From: Muscardinus avellanarius | Lineage: Eukaryota; Chordata; Mammalia; Rodentia; Gliridae | Assembly (NCBI GenBank): GCA_963383645.1 | Contig: OY726571.1 | Coordinates: forward strand, 82,699,388 to 82,763,387 | Direction: 5' to 3' | DNA length: 64,000 nt | Shown: in pieces, positions 51,930 to 63,835 of the stretch | How the letters are laid out: every line of letters begins with the position of its first letter | Position numbering within the stretch: position 1 is the first letter of the stretch | Notes under the pieces: generated by a model | Database searches by the model: none | Seen by the model: the letters and a program-made list of their open reading frames with translations, nothing else | What the model was told of the DNA's origin: nothing | Made by a program: the position numbers and the translations under genes

Positions 51930-52240
51930 AGCTACCAGTTAGGGTTTCCCACAATCTTCTTCGGGTCTGATCATTTGCTGGAAGGACCTGGAGAACTCAG
52001 GAAAGTGCTGCACTTACAGCAACAGCTTCATCATAAAAGATACAGGCTAGGAACATGCAAGTGAGGAGATACATAGGCCTTGGACGGGGTGGGGAAGCGC
52101 AGCACCACCACAACCTCTCCTGATGGGATCTGGATGTGGGGATTCAGCTTGGCCTGACCGCAGCCATCTTGAGTGGTGACCAGCATGGTCACCCTGAGTA
52201 ACTTGGTCACCTTACCCACAGTTTCCCAACATACTATAAA
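51930..52240. mobile_element. Possible ERVL-type LTR fragment
   Basis: 'gcaacagcttcatcataaaa' and 'gatacaggctaggaacatgc' resemble an old ERVL LTR, but the match is weak and from memory. Confidence 0.3.
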
Positions 52241-52249
52241 TAAATAAAA

Positions 52250-52843
52250 CCATTAGAATATTGTATGGAGCTTTATGACTATAGCCTATTAGCTTCGATA
52301 AAGTCACTTTTTCCCTGATTATTATAGAAAACCCCTCCCTCTGACCCAGATCACAGGGACCCACTAGCCTGTTACCACACAAAACATGATTCTAAACAGA
52401 AGTCCCCAGTCAATTGCACTCTGTTTGTCTGGAGTTTGGATAATAGACTGAAAACCCTTGAGTCAATCCCCAGTACCATACACCCCCCCCAACACAAACA
52501 TATTAAAATTAGATTGTAGAAGGTTTTACATGTTTTATGGCCTTACATGTTTCCAGTGTTTCTCTCATTTCATCTCAGTAACTGCTAGGAAAACTGTGGG
52601 AAGATCCGTAAAGTGATCAGGGTCTGCTCTGCCTTCATGGAAGATACTTTGCAACACAAGTTCTGTGAAGTCCAGGAAGGAGGTGCCAGAGGAAAGGATA
52701 AGTCAACACCCAGCTGCAGTAAGAGGAGCGAATTCATCTCTAAGTCAAAGGGAAGGGGCCCCAAAACACGCAGTGTGGTAAGACATTTCTCTCATGTTTT
52801 AGAGTGTGAAAGTGATTAGATAGAATGAGAGAGAGAAAGAGAG

Positions 52844-52911
<68 letters not shown>

Positions 52912-54360
52912 AACTGGGGCTCATTAAATAGGGAAGTAGATCTTCACCCTCACTAGTGTCTTGCCAGAGTGGACATTTAGGGAGATGGGGAGACTTTGAA
53001 GGGAGGAATCTAGGTTCTCTAGGAGAAATTGATGCTAGAGGCCATAAGACTCATTTCCTTAGTTTTCACCATCCTCTTCTAGTAGCCAAGTCAAAGGAAA
53101 AACTGCTGTTTATTCATGAAAATGGCCAACAGTAAAGTGAGGCACTGGTAACACCATGGGGTAGCAATGAGCTATGGGTCTAACTCACACCGTGTGTACG
53201 TTCCTCTGAAGACATAAACAAAAGAAAGGGGAATCTGCAAACTCCTTTTGGGCTTGGTAAACATTGGTTGAAGAATAGCAGTCACAGCTTCCTGGATTCC
53301 AAAGTCTCATGATCTGAGATTTTAACCTTTAACCACTTCAACTTAATTCTTTATAGACATAGTGATACACTAGAGTGCTAAATATCTCGGAGGGCATCCT
53401 GATCCCGCTTATCACCATTCTTACCTGGAATGATCAACAAGTGTGAACAATGACCGCTAAACCACCATGCACTTCTTGTCAGTTCATTCAAGTCTAACCA
53501 TCAGCTTACTGTAACCCTTTTCTTTTTCTTTCTTTCTTTTTTTAAAATCTGTAAAACAGACCCTTTGGAGGTCATTTTGGAGCACGTAGTCTGACAACTA
53601 GAAGACGTATTTTCTCAGGTAGCCATCCTCACTTGGACCCAAATATACTCTTTGTTCTCACATTAATTTTGTCTCCATTTGCCTTCCATGTCTCATGATC
53701 TCGTGACTCTCAATAGTAAGCCAACAAAAATACATAAGTTTATAAAGCAGAACCCTTTTGTTAATGGTCAGCAATCTCTCCTTTCCATCCAGTCTTCTGG
53801 TCTACACTATTTGTTGTCTTCTTATAACTGCAGATTTGTAAAACCAATACATGTGAAAGTGCCCAGTTTCCTCAATTGCTTTTAGGGTAAGTTGCCATCA
53901 CGTGGGGATGGTGGGAAGATCCTGGCTAAGGTACATTGTCACAAAGGCAAAGTGTAGTTTACTAAGTGCAGAATGCTTTTAAATAAATTGTGCTTTTTTT
54001 TTTTTGGTAAGGGAAATAAAAAATTAATGCAATAATTAAACCTGACTATTTTTTGTTGGAAAATAAAAATGTAATATTCATTTTAGAGCAAGACTTTAAA
54101 AGATTTGAACACTAAAGTATAAACAATTACAGTGTGCTAACTCAGCATAGAATGCTTTCCAGTCAATCATGCTTTATCTTTTTAGCCAACTAAAAGAAAA
54201 GAAATTTAATACTATAATTAAACGTGAATATTTGTATGTCAGATACAAGTGTAAGGTTCAATTTAGAGCAAGACTTTAAGAGATTTGAACACTAAAATGT
54301 AAATAGCTACCTAAGAATCTCTACATTCTCCTCTATAATTTTGTAATTACCAATTCATTT
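52250..54360. other. Intergenic, mostly unidentified
   Basis: It holds a (GA)n array and a short ID-arm remnant near 52440-52490 ('gagtcaatccccagtacc'). The pieces 53940-54130 and 54140-54320 share text ('gagcaagactttaa', 'agatttgaacactaaa') and look like two copies of an AT-rich unit. No gene is seen. Confidence 0.5.
52828..52908. repeat. (GA)n microsatellite
   Basis: A long GA array with a few AAAGA steps at its start. Confidence 0.95.
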
Positions 54361-54373
54361 AAATCATGTTTTC

Positions 54374-54547
54374 TGCCGGGCGCGGTGGCGCACACTTGTA
54401 ATCCTCACGCTTGGGAGGCGGAGACAGGAGGATCGCACAGGTTCGAAGCCAGCCGCGCTGGCGTAAGAGACCCTGTTTCAAAAATATAAAAAATAGGTCT
54501 GGGAGTGTAGCCTGGAGGTAGAAGGGCTTCCAGGAACCCCAGTACCA

Positions 54548-54584
<37 letters not shown>
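54374..54584 (+). mobile_element. Young B1-dID SINE with long A-tail
   Basis: B1 arm ('gccgggcgcggtggcgcac'), linker, ID arm ('ttccaggaaccccagtac') and about 36 A bases. 'aaatcatgttttc' flanks it at 54361-54373 and 54585-54597. Tail length suggests a recent insertion. Confidence 0.95.
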
Positions 54585-54591
<7 letters not shown>

Positions 54592-54597
54592 GTTTTC

Positions 54598-54890
54598 CCA
54601 ATATAGCCCTTTGCCCTCTTATCTTCTGCCCCGCCTTGGAGAGCTTTTTTCAAATCATGTAGCCACAATTTCCCCGGAATGGGTTCTTCTTTCTTTCTTT
54701 CCTTCTCCTCTTATTCATCGCTTCTCTCCCATTCCCTACCTGGATTGTTTGAGGTCATGGGGATTTCAGAAACTTCATCATACATCGGCATCTGCATGCT
54801 CAGTTTTAAACCCGCAATGAGAGAATGCTATCAGTCCCAGAGCTCCCTCGGGCTCTGAAATCAGTGAATGTCCTTCTCTTTGTCTTGTTT
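54598..54890. other. Intergenic, nothing recognised
   Basis: No repeat or gene named. Confidence 0.4.
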
Positions 54891-54892
54891 TG

Positions 54893-55072
54893 TTTTTGCT
54901 ACTGGGGATCGAACCCAGGGGTGGTCTACTTCCGAGCAACACCCAAAGCCCTTTTTGTTTTTTATTTGAAGCAGGGCCTACGTTTCTGAGTCTGACCTCA
55001 ACCCCACGATCCCCCTGTCTCAGTCTCCCAAGTACTAGGGTTAGAAGCAGGCATGTGCCACCATGCTGGCTC
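54893..55072 (-). mobile_element. B1-dID SINE, older subfamily
   Basis: ID arm ('ctactggggatcgaaccc'), linker and B1 arm ending 'catgtgccaccatgctggct'. Confidence 0.75.
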
Positions 55073-55299
55073 ATGTATATTCTCTTTTGACTCCTCACTG
55101 TTGTTCTCCATTCAAAGAAAGAGAGTTTTTGTTTTTTTTCCCGAACCTTTGCTTACTGGGATAGCTTCAAGAAGAGAAAGATTCTGAAAACAGGGCTCTC
55201 AACTGCAGCCTAAACTGCCGTAATAGCTTCTCCCTGCTAGAAATCTCTTTGTAACAACAAATTGCCTCCTTGTACACTTCCTAGTTTGAAATAATTTAT

Positions 55300-55585
55300 T
55301 GTAAGATATTTTTATCAGTGCGTTGCAATTTTATAGTAGATTCATAGTGACATATGTGCACGTTGACATTATTTAGCCTCTTTCCTTTCTTGTATCTCCC
55401 TTTCCCTTTTCCTCCTCCCTCTTTCAGTCTTCTTCCACTACTCTACTGGTTTCTAGCCTCATTTTCATAAGGTCCCCTTTCTCTTCTTTCCTATTTTTTT
55501 CTCTCTAGCTTCTGCATATGAGAGAGTACTCTTGGTTTTCTGAGTCTGACTGACCTCAATCAGAAGACTTTCAGAGCTGATAAAT
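55300..55585 (-). mobile_element. L1 3' end
   Basis: The minus strand reads a diverged L1 3' UTR and terminus; on the plus strand 'tttttatcagtgcgttgcaa' is its start and 'gcatatgagagagtactctt' the upstream part. It may be one half of an inverted L1 (see 55820-56085). Confidence 0.5.
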
Positions 55586-55782
55586 TCAGCACGGGGCATG
55601 GCGGTGCACACCTGTAATCCTAGTACTTAGGAGACTGACACAGGAGGATTTCAGGTTTGAGATAAGTCTCAGCAACTTAGCAAGGCCCTGTTTCCAAATA
55701 AAAAACAAAGTAGGACTACGGCATGGCTGGGAGGTAGAATGCCTGTGGGTCAGGTGAAATGCCTCTGGGTCCAATCTCCAAC

Positions 55783-55819
<37 letters not shown>
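55586..55819 (+). mobile_element. B1-dID SINE with (CA)n tail
   Basis: B1 arm, linker and an ID arm with a partial internal duplication ('gaatgcctgtgggtcaggtg', then 'gaaatgcctctgggtcc'), then (CA)n to 55819. 'attcagca' flanks it. Confidence 0.8.
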
Positions 55820-55821
<2 letters not shown>

Positions 55822-56085
55822 TCAGCAAAATATCCAGATACAAAATCAATTTACAAAAATCAATAGCTTTTCTATACATCAATAACAAATCCACTGGGAA
55901 GGAAATCCAGAAAACAATTGCATTTATAATAGCCTAAAAAAAAAAAAAAACCACCTAGGAATAAATCTAACCAAAGAGACAACAGACCTCTACAATGATA
56001 ATTATTGTAAACTGAAAAAAGAAATTGAAAAAAGAAATAAAAGGAGACATTAGAAGATGGAAAAATCCCCATGTTCTTGAAATAA
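55820..56085 (+). mobile_element. L1 ORF2 fragment
   Basis: 'gatacaaaatcaatttacaa', 'tctatacatcaataacaaa' and 'ctaggaataaatctaacc' match the reverse-transcriptase part of L1 ORF2. Frames are broken by an A-run and stops. Confidence 0.75.
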
Positions 56086-56089
56086 TTTA

Positions 56090-57170
56090 AACTCAGAAAA
56101 GTTTCACAAATAGTTCAGAAGATCTCTGTACAACCATCATCCAAATTCTTTCATATTATCATCCCTGTAACCGATTCAATGACCAAAACCAGATTAGCAC
56201 TCACACAACCCTCATCTAAGCTAGATTCTTCATCACTATTTTTCCAGCCTCCCTAGGAGTGCTATTGTCTCTGCTCCAGAATCCAATCCAAGATCCTGCC
56301 TGGCGCTTAGTCATCTCGCCTTTCTAGTCTTTTTTAAACTTTGGGTTCTTCAGTGTTGGCTTGTCATTCATGACTTTGGCACTCTTAAAGAAGACTAGTT
56401 AGCTGTTTCTGTAGGTCACCTACCCAGTGTAGATTTGTCTGATATGATGCATCTGGGTAAAGAATATCACAGAATCCATGTGGCCTCCCCAGGGCTTCAT
56501 AGCAAAGGGCATTTTCTGTCTCTATGTCTTCTTGTTGGTATTAACTTTGGTCACTTTGGTTAAAGTAGTGTTTCCATTCTGGGATCTCCATCTTTCCCTT
56601 TGTAGCTAAGAACATTTGGAGGGAGAGACTTTGAGACCATGCAAATATTCCACTTAAAATGCTGACATCCATCAGCGGATTTTGGCTGCTGCAAGAAATA
56701 TTGTGATGTTCAAATGGTGATTTTCTACATTTACTAAATCCTTTTATAAGGAAGAGTTGTCTCTTCTCCCTCTGATAATTATTCATTCAATTATGTATTT
56801 ACCAGTAGAGACTCATAAATATTAACTTTATTCTATTGGTTATAATCCCATACTATTGCTATTTATTTCATTACTTGAATTATTTCAGCTTTGACCATTG
56901 GTTGGTCTCTGAAGGTATTCCAGTGTTCTTTTGAGAAACCTCCATCCATATTTGATTCCTTCCTTACTTTCTGGTACTTTGAGATGCTTTGGGACTTTTT
57001 TTGTTGTTGTTGTTGTTTTCTTTTTCCTGTCCCAGTCCTGGAATTGATCACATCCCCATTGTCTTTTGGTTCTTTTTATTGAGGAGGAATATTTAATAAT
57101 CAAGACCTGGCACTAGGAGATTCACTGCTACTGAGGTGCCATTGTTCCTAAGAGGTGGACAGAGGAAACA
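56090..57170. mobile_element. Old L1M-type 3' UTR region
   Basis: 'gtcattcatgactttggcac', 'aggaagagttgtctcttctc', 'ggttataatcccatactatt' and 'cctggcactaggagattcac' follow the order of an ancient L1M 3' region. Diverged; orientation not fixed. Confidence 0.5.
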
Positions 57171-57205
57171 AATGTATGCATACTAGCCCATAAATATGCA
57201 TGTCT

Positions 57206-57208
<3 letters not shown>

Positions 57209-57276
<68 letters not shown>
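57209..57276. repeat. Compound (CT)n(TA)n microsatellite
   Basis: About 17 CT units pass directly into about 16 TA units. Confidence 0.95.
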
Positions 57277-57280
<4 letters not shown>

Positions 57281-57400
57281 CTTTATATTGAAAAAATAAA
57301 ATATGAGTTTGTACTATACCTTCTATAAATCCAATGTGATAGGGCTCATCCTAGTCTTTCTCTTTGCCTCATTGTAACCCTTGTTAAACTCATTATTATT

Positions 57401-57600
57401 AACTGGATGTGGTAGCACATGCCTGTAATCCCAGTACTTGGGAGGTTGAGACAAGAGGATCACAGGTTCGATGTCAGCCTCAGCCACTTAGGGAGGCCCT
57501 CAGCAACTTAGTGAAACCCTGTTTCAAAATAAAGAATAAAAAGGACTGGAGGTGTAGCTCAGAGGTAGAATGCCCCTGGGCTCCATCCCCAGGACCAAAA
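57401..57600 (+). mobile_element. B1-dID SINE, older subfamily
   Basis: B1 arm ('ggtagcacatgcctgtaatc'), linker 'aaataaagaataaaaagg' and ID arm. Confidence 0.85.
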
Positions 57601-58061
57601 CAATCATTATTACTATAACTGATGCATGTCGCCTCTCCTTCCTGTTCAGCAGTTTAGCTTTGTGTTGTATTGGTCAAATATGTGCCCAGTCATTGCCTTT
57701 GCAACTAGCAGATTACCTCTGTATTGTTCTTTTAAGAGCTTGGAGTTGCAATATTGTAGGATTTAAGTTTATTATGCAGATGTAAGATATATTTTAAATA
57801 GCATAAAATGTAAAGAGAGCATTGAAGTGTTTATCTTTACAACCTCTTTAGTGTATATTTGGCCCCGAAATCATATTTTATAACACAATGATTAAGGGAA
57901 TAAGAAAAACAACAACTTAATATAACATACAGATTGTTTCTTTCTGTAGTCTAAGATGTCGGTAACTAAGCTACCAATAGCTATAGCACTAAATTGTAAT
58001 TTGCTGAGACTTTAAATCCCTCTTATGGCCTCTCAATTCCAACCCAGATAAACATGAGGTC

Positions 58062-58117
<56 letters not shown>

Positions 58118-58816
58118 TTTTTGGCACTTAAGCTAAAGAGGGAAGAATAAATTATATTTATATATCACAAAAAGGGAACTAAACTGGAAATACATTATAA
58201 GAACCTGGATCTTAAGGTTAGGGATAAGATCAAAATTTTAGAAACACCTGAAACTAGGCTCTTTCTTGAAGCTTGGAACCAGCAAAATGTTATCCTGTTT
58301 GTGAACTGAGAGTAGAGAAATTCTACCCATGACTTATTATAAGATCAGGAAGTGAGTCTTTTGACCTTGGGTGTGAGTAGAAATAATATCAGTTATGAAA
58401 AACTGGAAGCCATAACTTCTGCTGAGCACTGATATATGGTCTGGATTCTTAATACTATCCAAGTAGGTCAAAATCTATAGTAGAAAACAATTTTAGTTGT
58501 GAAATAGTTTCAGAGGTGATGAGGAAACAGTGTCAGAGGGGGCTATTAGCCGCCCAGACAGGATATGTAAGAGACCCTTAAAACAAGAGTTCCAACTGAA
58601 GATGAGGTCACATCAAAAATTACAAGGCAGGTAAGTAATTCATATCAAACATTGTTTAATACTATTGACTAAACACAATAAATGAGAGAAAAAGTATGCA
58701 AGAAAGCATAAATAATAGGGAAATCTGACAATAAATTTCAAACAAGGAAAAAACCACATAAAGCAAGAAATCGGACCTTATTTGGGAAAGGAAAAGAACA
58801 TTGAACTCAACAATTA
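57601..58816. other. Intergenic, nothing recognised apart from a (CA)n array
   Basis: AT-rich sequence without a gene or named repeat, holding the (CA)n at 58063-58114. Confidence 0.5.
58063..58114. repeat. (CA)n microsatellite
   Basis: About 26 CA units without interruption. Confidence 0.95.
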
Positions 58817-58827
58817 GCCAAATATAA

Positions 58828-59033
58828 ATTTGGGGGTTTGTTTGTTTGTTTGTTTGTTTTTTGATGGTACTAGGGATGGAATCCTTCTATCTCCGGGCTA
58901 TACTCCCAGACCTATTTTTTATATTTTATTTGTAAACAGGGTCTCTTAAGCCAGCAAGGCTGTCTTCAAATCTGTGCGATCCTCCTGTCTCCACCTCCCA
59001 AGCATGGGATACAAGCGTGTGCCACCACGCCAG
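58828..59033 (-). mobile_element. Young B1-dID SINE
   Basis: (GTTT)n tail, ID arm, linker and B1 arm; 'gccaaatataa' flanks it at 58817-58827 and 59034-59044. Confidence 0.9.
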
Positions 59034-59081
59034 GCCAAATATAAGTTTTTTAAAAAGAAAAGCATGGTTATTAAAATAATT

Positions 59082-59281
59082 TTTTTTTTTTTTTTTTTTT
59101 TTGCGGTACTGGAGATGGAACCCAGGGCATCCTATCTCTAAGCTTTACCCCCAGCCCTATTTTTTATTCTTTATTTTGAAACAGGGCCTCACTAAATAGC
59201 TTAGGCTGTCCAAGAACCACCATCCTCATGTTTCAGCCTCCCAAATGCTGGGATTACAAGCGTGCACCACCATGCCTAGCT
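59082..59281 (-). mobile_element. B1-dID SINE, older subfamily
   Basis: T-run, ID arm, linker 'tattttttattctttatttt' and B1 arm ending 'caccaccatgcctagc'. Confidence 0.85.
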
Positions 59282-59500
59282 TCATAATAATACTTAATAG
59301 GTCGAGTAAACAGCTTACACGAAAACAGAGAATAGATTAACTGGAAGAGACAGCTGAAGAAATCATACAAAGTAGAGCACATTTGTGATAAGATATACAG
59401 AAATGTGCCAAAAGACATGAAGGACAGGATGGGAAGCCCTAATACATATCTTTAGGAGCAGAGATTACTGAGAGGCAAAAGTCACATAGAAAGTAGCTGA

Positions 59501-59738
59501 AGCCGGGCATGGTGGCGCACGCTTGTAATCCCAGCATTCGGGAGGCTGAGACCGGAGGATAGCAGTTCGCAGACAGCCTCAGCTACTTAGTGAAGCCCTC
59601 TGCAACTGAAACCCGGTTTCAAAATAAAGAATAAAAAATAGGGCTATAGGAGTAGCTTGGAGGTCAAATGCCTCTAGGTTCCATTCCCAGACTCGCAAAA
59701 AAAAAAAAAAGAAAAGAAAAAAAAGAAAAACAAAAGAT
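59501..59738 (+). mobile_element. B1-dID SINE, 'ccattcccagactc' subfamily
   Basis: B1 arm ('cagcattcgggaggctgag'), linker, ID arm and A-rich tail. 'aaagtagctga' flanks it at 59490-59500 and 59739-59749. Confidence 0.9.
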
Positions 59739-59749
59739 AAAGTAGCTGA

Positions 59750-60353
59750 GATACATACAAGAACTGCAGACAAAACTCTTTATATTGAAAATTGTGCCAA
59801 ATTTCAAGGAAAAAAACTAATAAACACAACAACACAGATGAAGTTCTGGAAAACCAAAGGAAAATATGTTAAAAATTATTGAATAATTTTTGAGGGAAAA
59901 TTACTCACTAGATTCGGAATGAATGACAAGATTCCTCACCAGCAATAGTAAGTATCAGAAAACAAGGGAAAAACACCTTCAAGGTGACAAGAGAAAATAA
60001 CTGATCACACAGGCTTCTACAACCGGTAAGTTCAAGACAGGGGACAAAATAATGTGTTGTTAGATGATTAAAACCAAATCTGTTTATCTAGTGATCTTTT
60101 GTTCAAAGAACCACTAAAGGATGCACTTTATCAGGAAGGGAAGTCAAGCCATGAAATAACCTGCTGGTAAGTTTATCTAAAAAAATTGTTCTTAAAAGTT
60201 TAATTATAACTAATTATAGAGAGAAGGCTTAAAACGTGGTAACGTTTTAATCACAGAAAGCAATAGACAGAAAGCTAAAGGGGGATTAGATGTCCTTGAA
60301 GACATACATATTGATTGTTTTATACTTTATTTAAAATATAAATTGTAAATGCA
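59750..60353. other. Intergenic, nothing recognised
   Basis: AT-rich with no gene or named repeat; it may be worn L1, but I cannot show it. Confidence 0.4.
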
Positions 60354-60362
60354 CATACAAAG

Positions 60363-60540
60363 GCCGAGCGAGCGTGGTGGCGCACGCTTGTAATCCCCGC
60401 GCTTTGGAGGCGGAGACAGGAGGATCGCGCAGGTCCGAAGCCAGCTGCGCTGGCTTAAGAGACCCTGTTTCAAAAAAAAAAAAAACAATAGGGAGTGTAG
60501 CCCGGAGGTAGAAGGGCTTCTACCTCCAGTACCACCAAAA

Positions 60541-60571
<31 letters not shown>

Positions 60572-60588
60572 ATATAAAAATAAATACT
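60363..60588 (+). mobile_element. Young B1-dID SINE with (AAAT)n tail
   Basis: B1 arm, linker, ID arm with part of its text lost, and AAAT units. 'catacaaag' flanks it at 60354-60362 and 60589-60597. Confidence 0.85.
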
Positions 60589-60597
60589 CATACAAAG

Positions 60598-61039
60598 TGG
60601 TAACCACAAAAAGGATAAAAATTAAATCTTTAACTTCAAAAATTATATGCTATGGGAATAAAGAAAATTTTATCCAACAAAAGGGCAAGAAAGAAAAAAA
60701 AAGAAGAAAGTTATGACAAATAGAAAAAATAGAAAACATAAACAGAAAATAGTAGAATGGAATCCAAATATATCAGTAACACAATAAATGTGAATGGATT
60801 AAGCTTCTCTATTTGAAAATAGAAACTCTCAAATTAAGTGACAAACCAAAATGTGATCAATTGATGTTTGCAAGAAGCACACCCCAAACTTGAAAACCAA
60901 AAGAAAAGTGATATAAAAAATTAGTATCAGAAAAAATAGAACGTAAGAAGGAGCAGTAGTAGGATAAAAAGGCCATTAATTAATGATCAAAGAAACACTC
61001 CAACAACATGCAAAAGTGCTAAATTTGTATGCCTTTAAA
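60598..61039. other. Intergenic, nothing recognised
   Basis: A-rich sequence, no gene or named repeat. Confidence 0.4.
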
Positions 61040-61056
61040 GCATGGCCTCTAAGTTT

Positions 61057-61266
61057 TTGTTTTTTGTTTTTGTTTTTGTTTTGTTTTTTTGGTGGTACTG
61101 GGGTTCCTGGAAGCCCTTCTACCTCTGGGCTACACTCCCAGACCTATTTTTTATTTTTGGAAACAGGGTGTCTCAAGCCAGCACGGCTGGCTTCGAACCT
61201 GCGCGATCCTCCTGTCTCCGCCTCCCAAGCGCGGGGATACTACACCCCCGTGCGCCACTACACCCG
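61057..61266 (-). mobile_element. Young B1-dID SINE
   Basis: T-rich tail, ID arm ('ctggggttcctggaagccct'), linker and B1 arm. 'gcatggcctctaagttt' flanks it at 61040-61056 and 61267-61283, a perfect 17-bp duplication. Confidence 0.95.
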
Positions 61267-61359
61267 GCATGGCCTCTAAGTTTATAAAACAACAACAACA
61301 AAAAATAGAAATAGAAGGGAGAATCAACAAACTCACAATTAAGAGCTTTTAAGGATAGC

Positions 61360-61361
61360 AT

Positions 61362-61400
<39 letters not shown>

Positions 61401-61598
61401 TGTGTGTGGTACTGGGAATGGAACCCAAGGGCCTTTTATCTCCAGGCTACACTCCCAGACAGACCTATTTTATATTTTATTTGGAGACTGGGTCTCACTA
61501 AGTTGTTGAGAGCTTCACTAAGCTGACCAGGAACCTGCGATCCTCCTGTCTCAGTCTCCTAAGTACTGGGATTACAGGTGTGCACCACCACACCCAGC
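61360..61598 (-). mobile_element. B1-dID SINE, older subfamily, with (TTTA)n tail
   Basis: (TTTA)n, ID arm, linker and B1 arm. 'taaggatagc' flanks it at 61350-61359 and 61599-61608. Confidence 0.9.
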
Positions 61599-61639
61599 TA
61601 AGGATAGCTTTTAAATGCTGGTTTTGAACTGTTTTGTTT

Positions 61640-61815
61640 TGTTTTCTTTTGGAACTGATAATTGAATCCAGGGGATTCTACCTCTGAACTATACCCCAGA
61701 TCTTTTACTTTTGAAACAGGGTCTCCTTAAATTGCTTAGGTTAACTTCAAAACTGCAATCCTCCTGTCTCAGCCTCTCAAATACTGGAGTGACTGTACGA
61801 CCCACAACCTCCAGC
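61640..61815 (-). mobile_element. Diverged B1-dID SINE
   Basis: Worn ID arm ('ggaactgataattgaatcca'), linker and B1 arm to about 61815. Confidence 0.7.
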
Positions 61816-62565
61816 TTAAATGATAGCATTCATGAACGTGTCAGGCACAGTTACTTCCCCTCTTTCTTACCTGCTAAAAGCACATCATTCTGGGGGGTGG
61901 GGGGGGAGGAATCAATTCTTCTAGAAAGGCCTTGAGCTGGCCTTTAGAAAAACTTTTTATCAAGATTTTCTGACACTTTTAAAAAAAGTTTATCCATGAT
62001 AAAAGTGTTTCCCAACGAACCTGTTTTACATAGACTATGTTTACGTCTTTTCTGACTACCCACCACCCTCCAGGGCAGGGCTCTCCCTCAACATTTTCTA
62101 TTGAGACCCTCATCTTAATATTTCTTTGGAAAGAAGCTATGCAGAGCCTATTTCTGAGGCTCTCTTTTTGGGACCTTAGTGCATAATTTTAAATTTATGG
62201 GGCCCATTTGTGAAAATAAAGACAGCTTCTCTGCTCTTTGTTTCAAGTTTCCTTAATTTTGCTTCTTGCATTACACTTGTGCTTGAGAAGAATTTGTCCC
62301 TGAGCTGTTGCCATGGTAACCAGGGAGCTGCCTTCGTGGAACAAATCTGTGACATGTAAATAAATAAATGGAGATGAAATGCAATGTATAGTAACAATAG
62401 CCACCCTACCTTTTACCAGCAATTTGTCATATTAGAAGCCATTGTTATATCTGAAAGGTTCTGGGTATCATTAATCGTATGAAGCTTCCATCCCTACAGA
62501 AAACACCTCAGAATCAAGGACCATGGCTAAGTCAACTCATCTCTTCACCCTCCTTTCCAAGATGG
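61816..62565. other. Intergenic, nothing recognised
   Basis: No gene or repeat family named. Confidence 0.4.
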
Positions 62566-62569
62566 CCCC

Positions 62570-63045
62570 AGCCTGGTATTCACATCCTCATGCAATCCCC
62601 TTGTTCATTGTATTAAGTTTGGCCTTTGTGGCCATTGCAGTGTAGCACTAGTGATAAATGTTACTTCTAATATTAGGTTATTAAAGTTCTGCGACCTTCA
62701 TCTCAGTCAGATCACTCTATGGAACGCCAGCTGCCATGTCATAAGGACATTTAGGCAGTCAGTGGAGAGGGTCATGTGACGCGGACCTAAAGTCTCTGGC
62801 CAGTGACCAGTGAAGACCCACGGCCTGCCAACAACACAGTGAGCCTGCAGCATCTCACACCAGTTGAACCCACCTGAGACTGTGGTCCTGGTCCATCCTG
62901 ACTTCAACCCCATGAGTGACCTTGACCTGGAACCACACAGTAACTGCTCCTGGATTCCTGACCCAGAGAAAGAGGAAATTAAAAATCAAACTGCTAAATT
63001 TTGGAGTAATTTGCTATGCAACAAAAGATAACCAATATACTAAAT
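62570..63045 (+). mobile_element. MaLR-type LTR (MLT1-like)
   Basis: 'ccagctgccatgtcataagg', 'gaccttgacctggaacc' and the end 'gtaatttgctatgcaacaaa' follow the order of an old MLT1-type LTR. Confidence 0.55.
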
Positions 63046-63104
63046 TTATTACAAAGTGATGATATTATGTAATATACTTATCAATGCAGATTAATGTAAT
63101 CTTT

Positions 63105-63160
63105 TTTTGCTCAAGAGATCCTTCCGGATTATAGGTGTGCACCACTATGCTTGGCTGTTA
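63105..63160 (-). mobile_element. Short B1 remnant
   Basis: 'ggattataggtgtgcaccac' and 'tatgcttggct' are the start of a B1 arm, reversed. Confidence 0.55.
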
Positions 63161-63486
63161 TTTGTGTTTTAAATAACAATTTAGGTGAGTCTACTTTACA
63201 CTCAAGTGCAAAGACTACTGATGACCACGATTTACCTAATTTATCTATGGCACATTGACTTTGAAATTCTAGTTTAGAAGATATGGTTCAGAGACCATGC
63301 CCTGTAGGATTCCAAACTTTTTGACAGTTATTACGACTTATTTAGTAGAAGCAAGTCTCATTTTGTGACCCTCATAGAGATTTGGTCATAGCAAGAAAAG
63401 AATTCTAGAGAGCAGCTGCTTTTGAAAGGGTTGAAACTGGGTCTTAGCTTCAGTGAAAAGGTGAGATATAGAAAAAAAAAATAGGC
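63161..63486. other. Intergenic, nothing recognised
   Basis: No gene or repeat family named. Confidence 0.4.
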
Positions 63487-63835
63487 CGTAACAGTTTGAA
63501 TTTAGAGCGTTCCCCTAGCCCTCATAGAGACCAGGCAGCTGTAGTAGAGGTGGGGCCTGGTTGCCAGGGAGAGGTTCCTGGGGGTGTGGCCTTGGGATTA
63601 TATACGGTCCCTCCTTCCCTTGCTCTCTTTCTACCTTTCAGCCTCTGTGATGTGAGAGCGGAGTCCTTGATCTCTCCCTCCCTCTACTTCCCACTGCCAA
63701 GCCTTGAGCTCCACAGGCCTGGCCTGATATGGACTGAACCTCTGAAGTTTCCAGAACTGTGAGCAAATAAATCTCCCTTTCTCTAAGTGTGTGTGGTCAG
63801 GCTTATTGGGTCACCGCAGTGAGGAATGCTGTTTG
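63487..63835 (+). mobile_element. MaLR-type LTR
   Basis: It begins 'gtaacagtttgaatttagag', has a TATA-like 'gattatatacgg', reads 'gatatggactgaacctctga' and has the poly-A region 'gcaaataaatctccc'. Its order matches the LTR at 39246. Solo. Confidence 0.65.
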
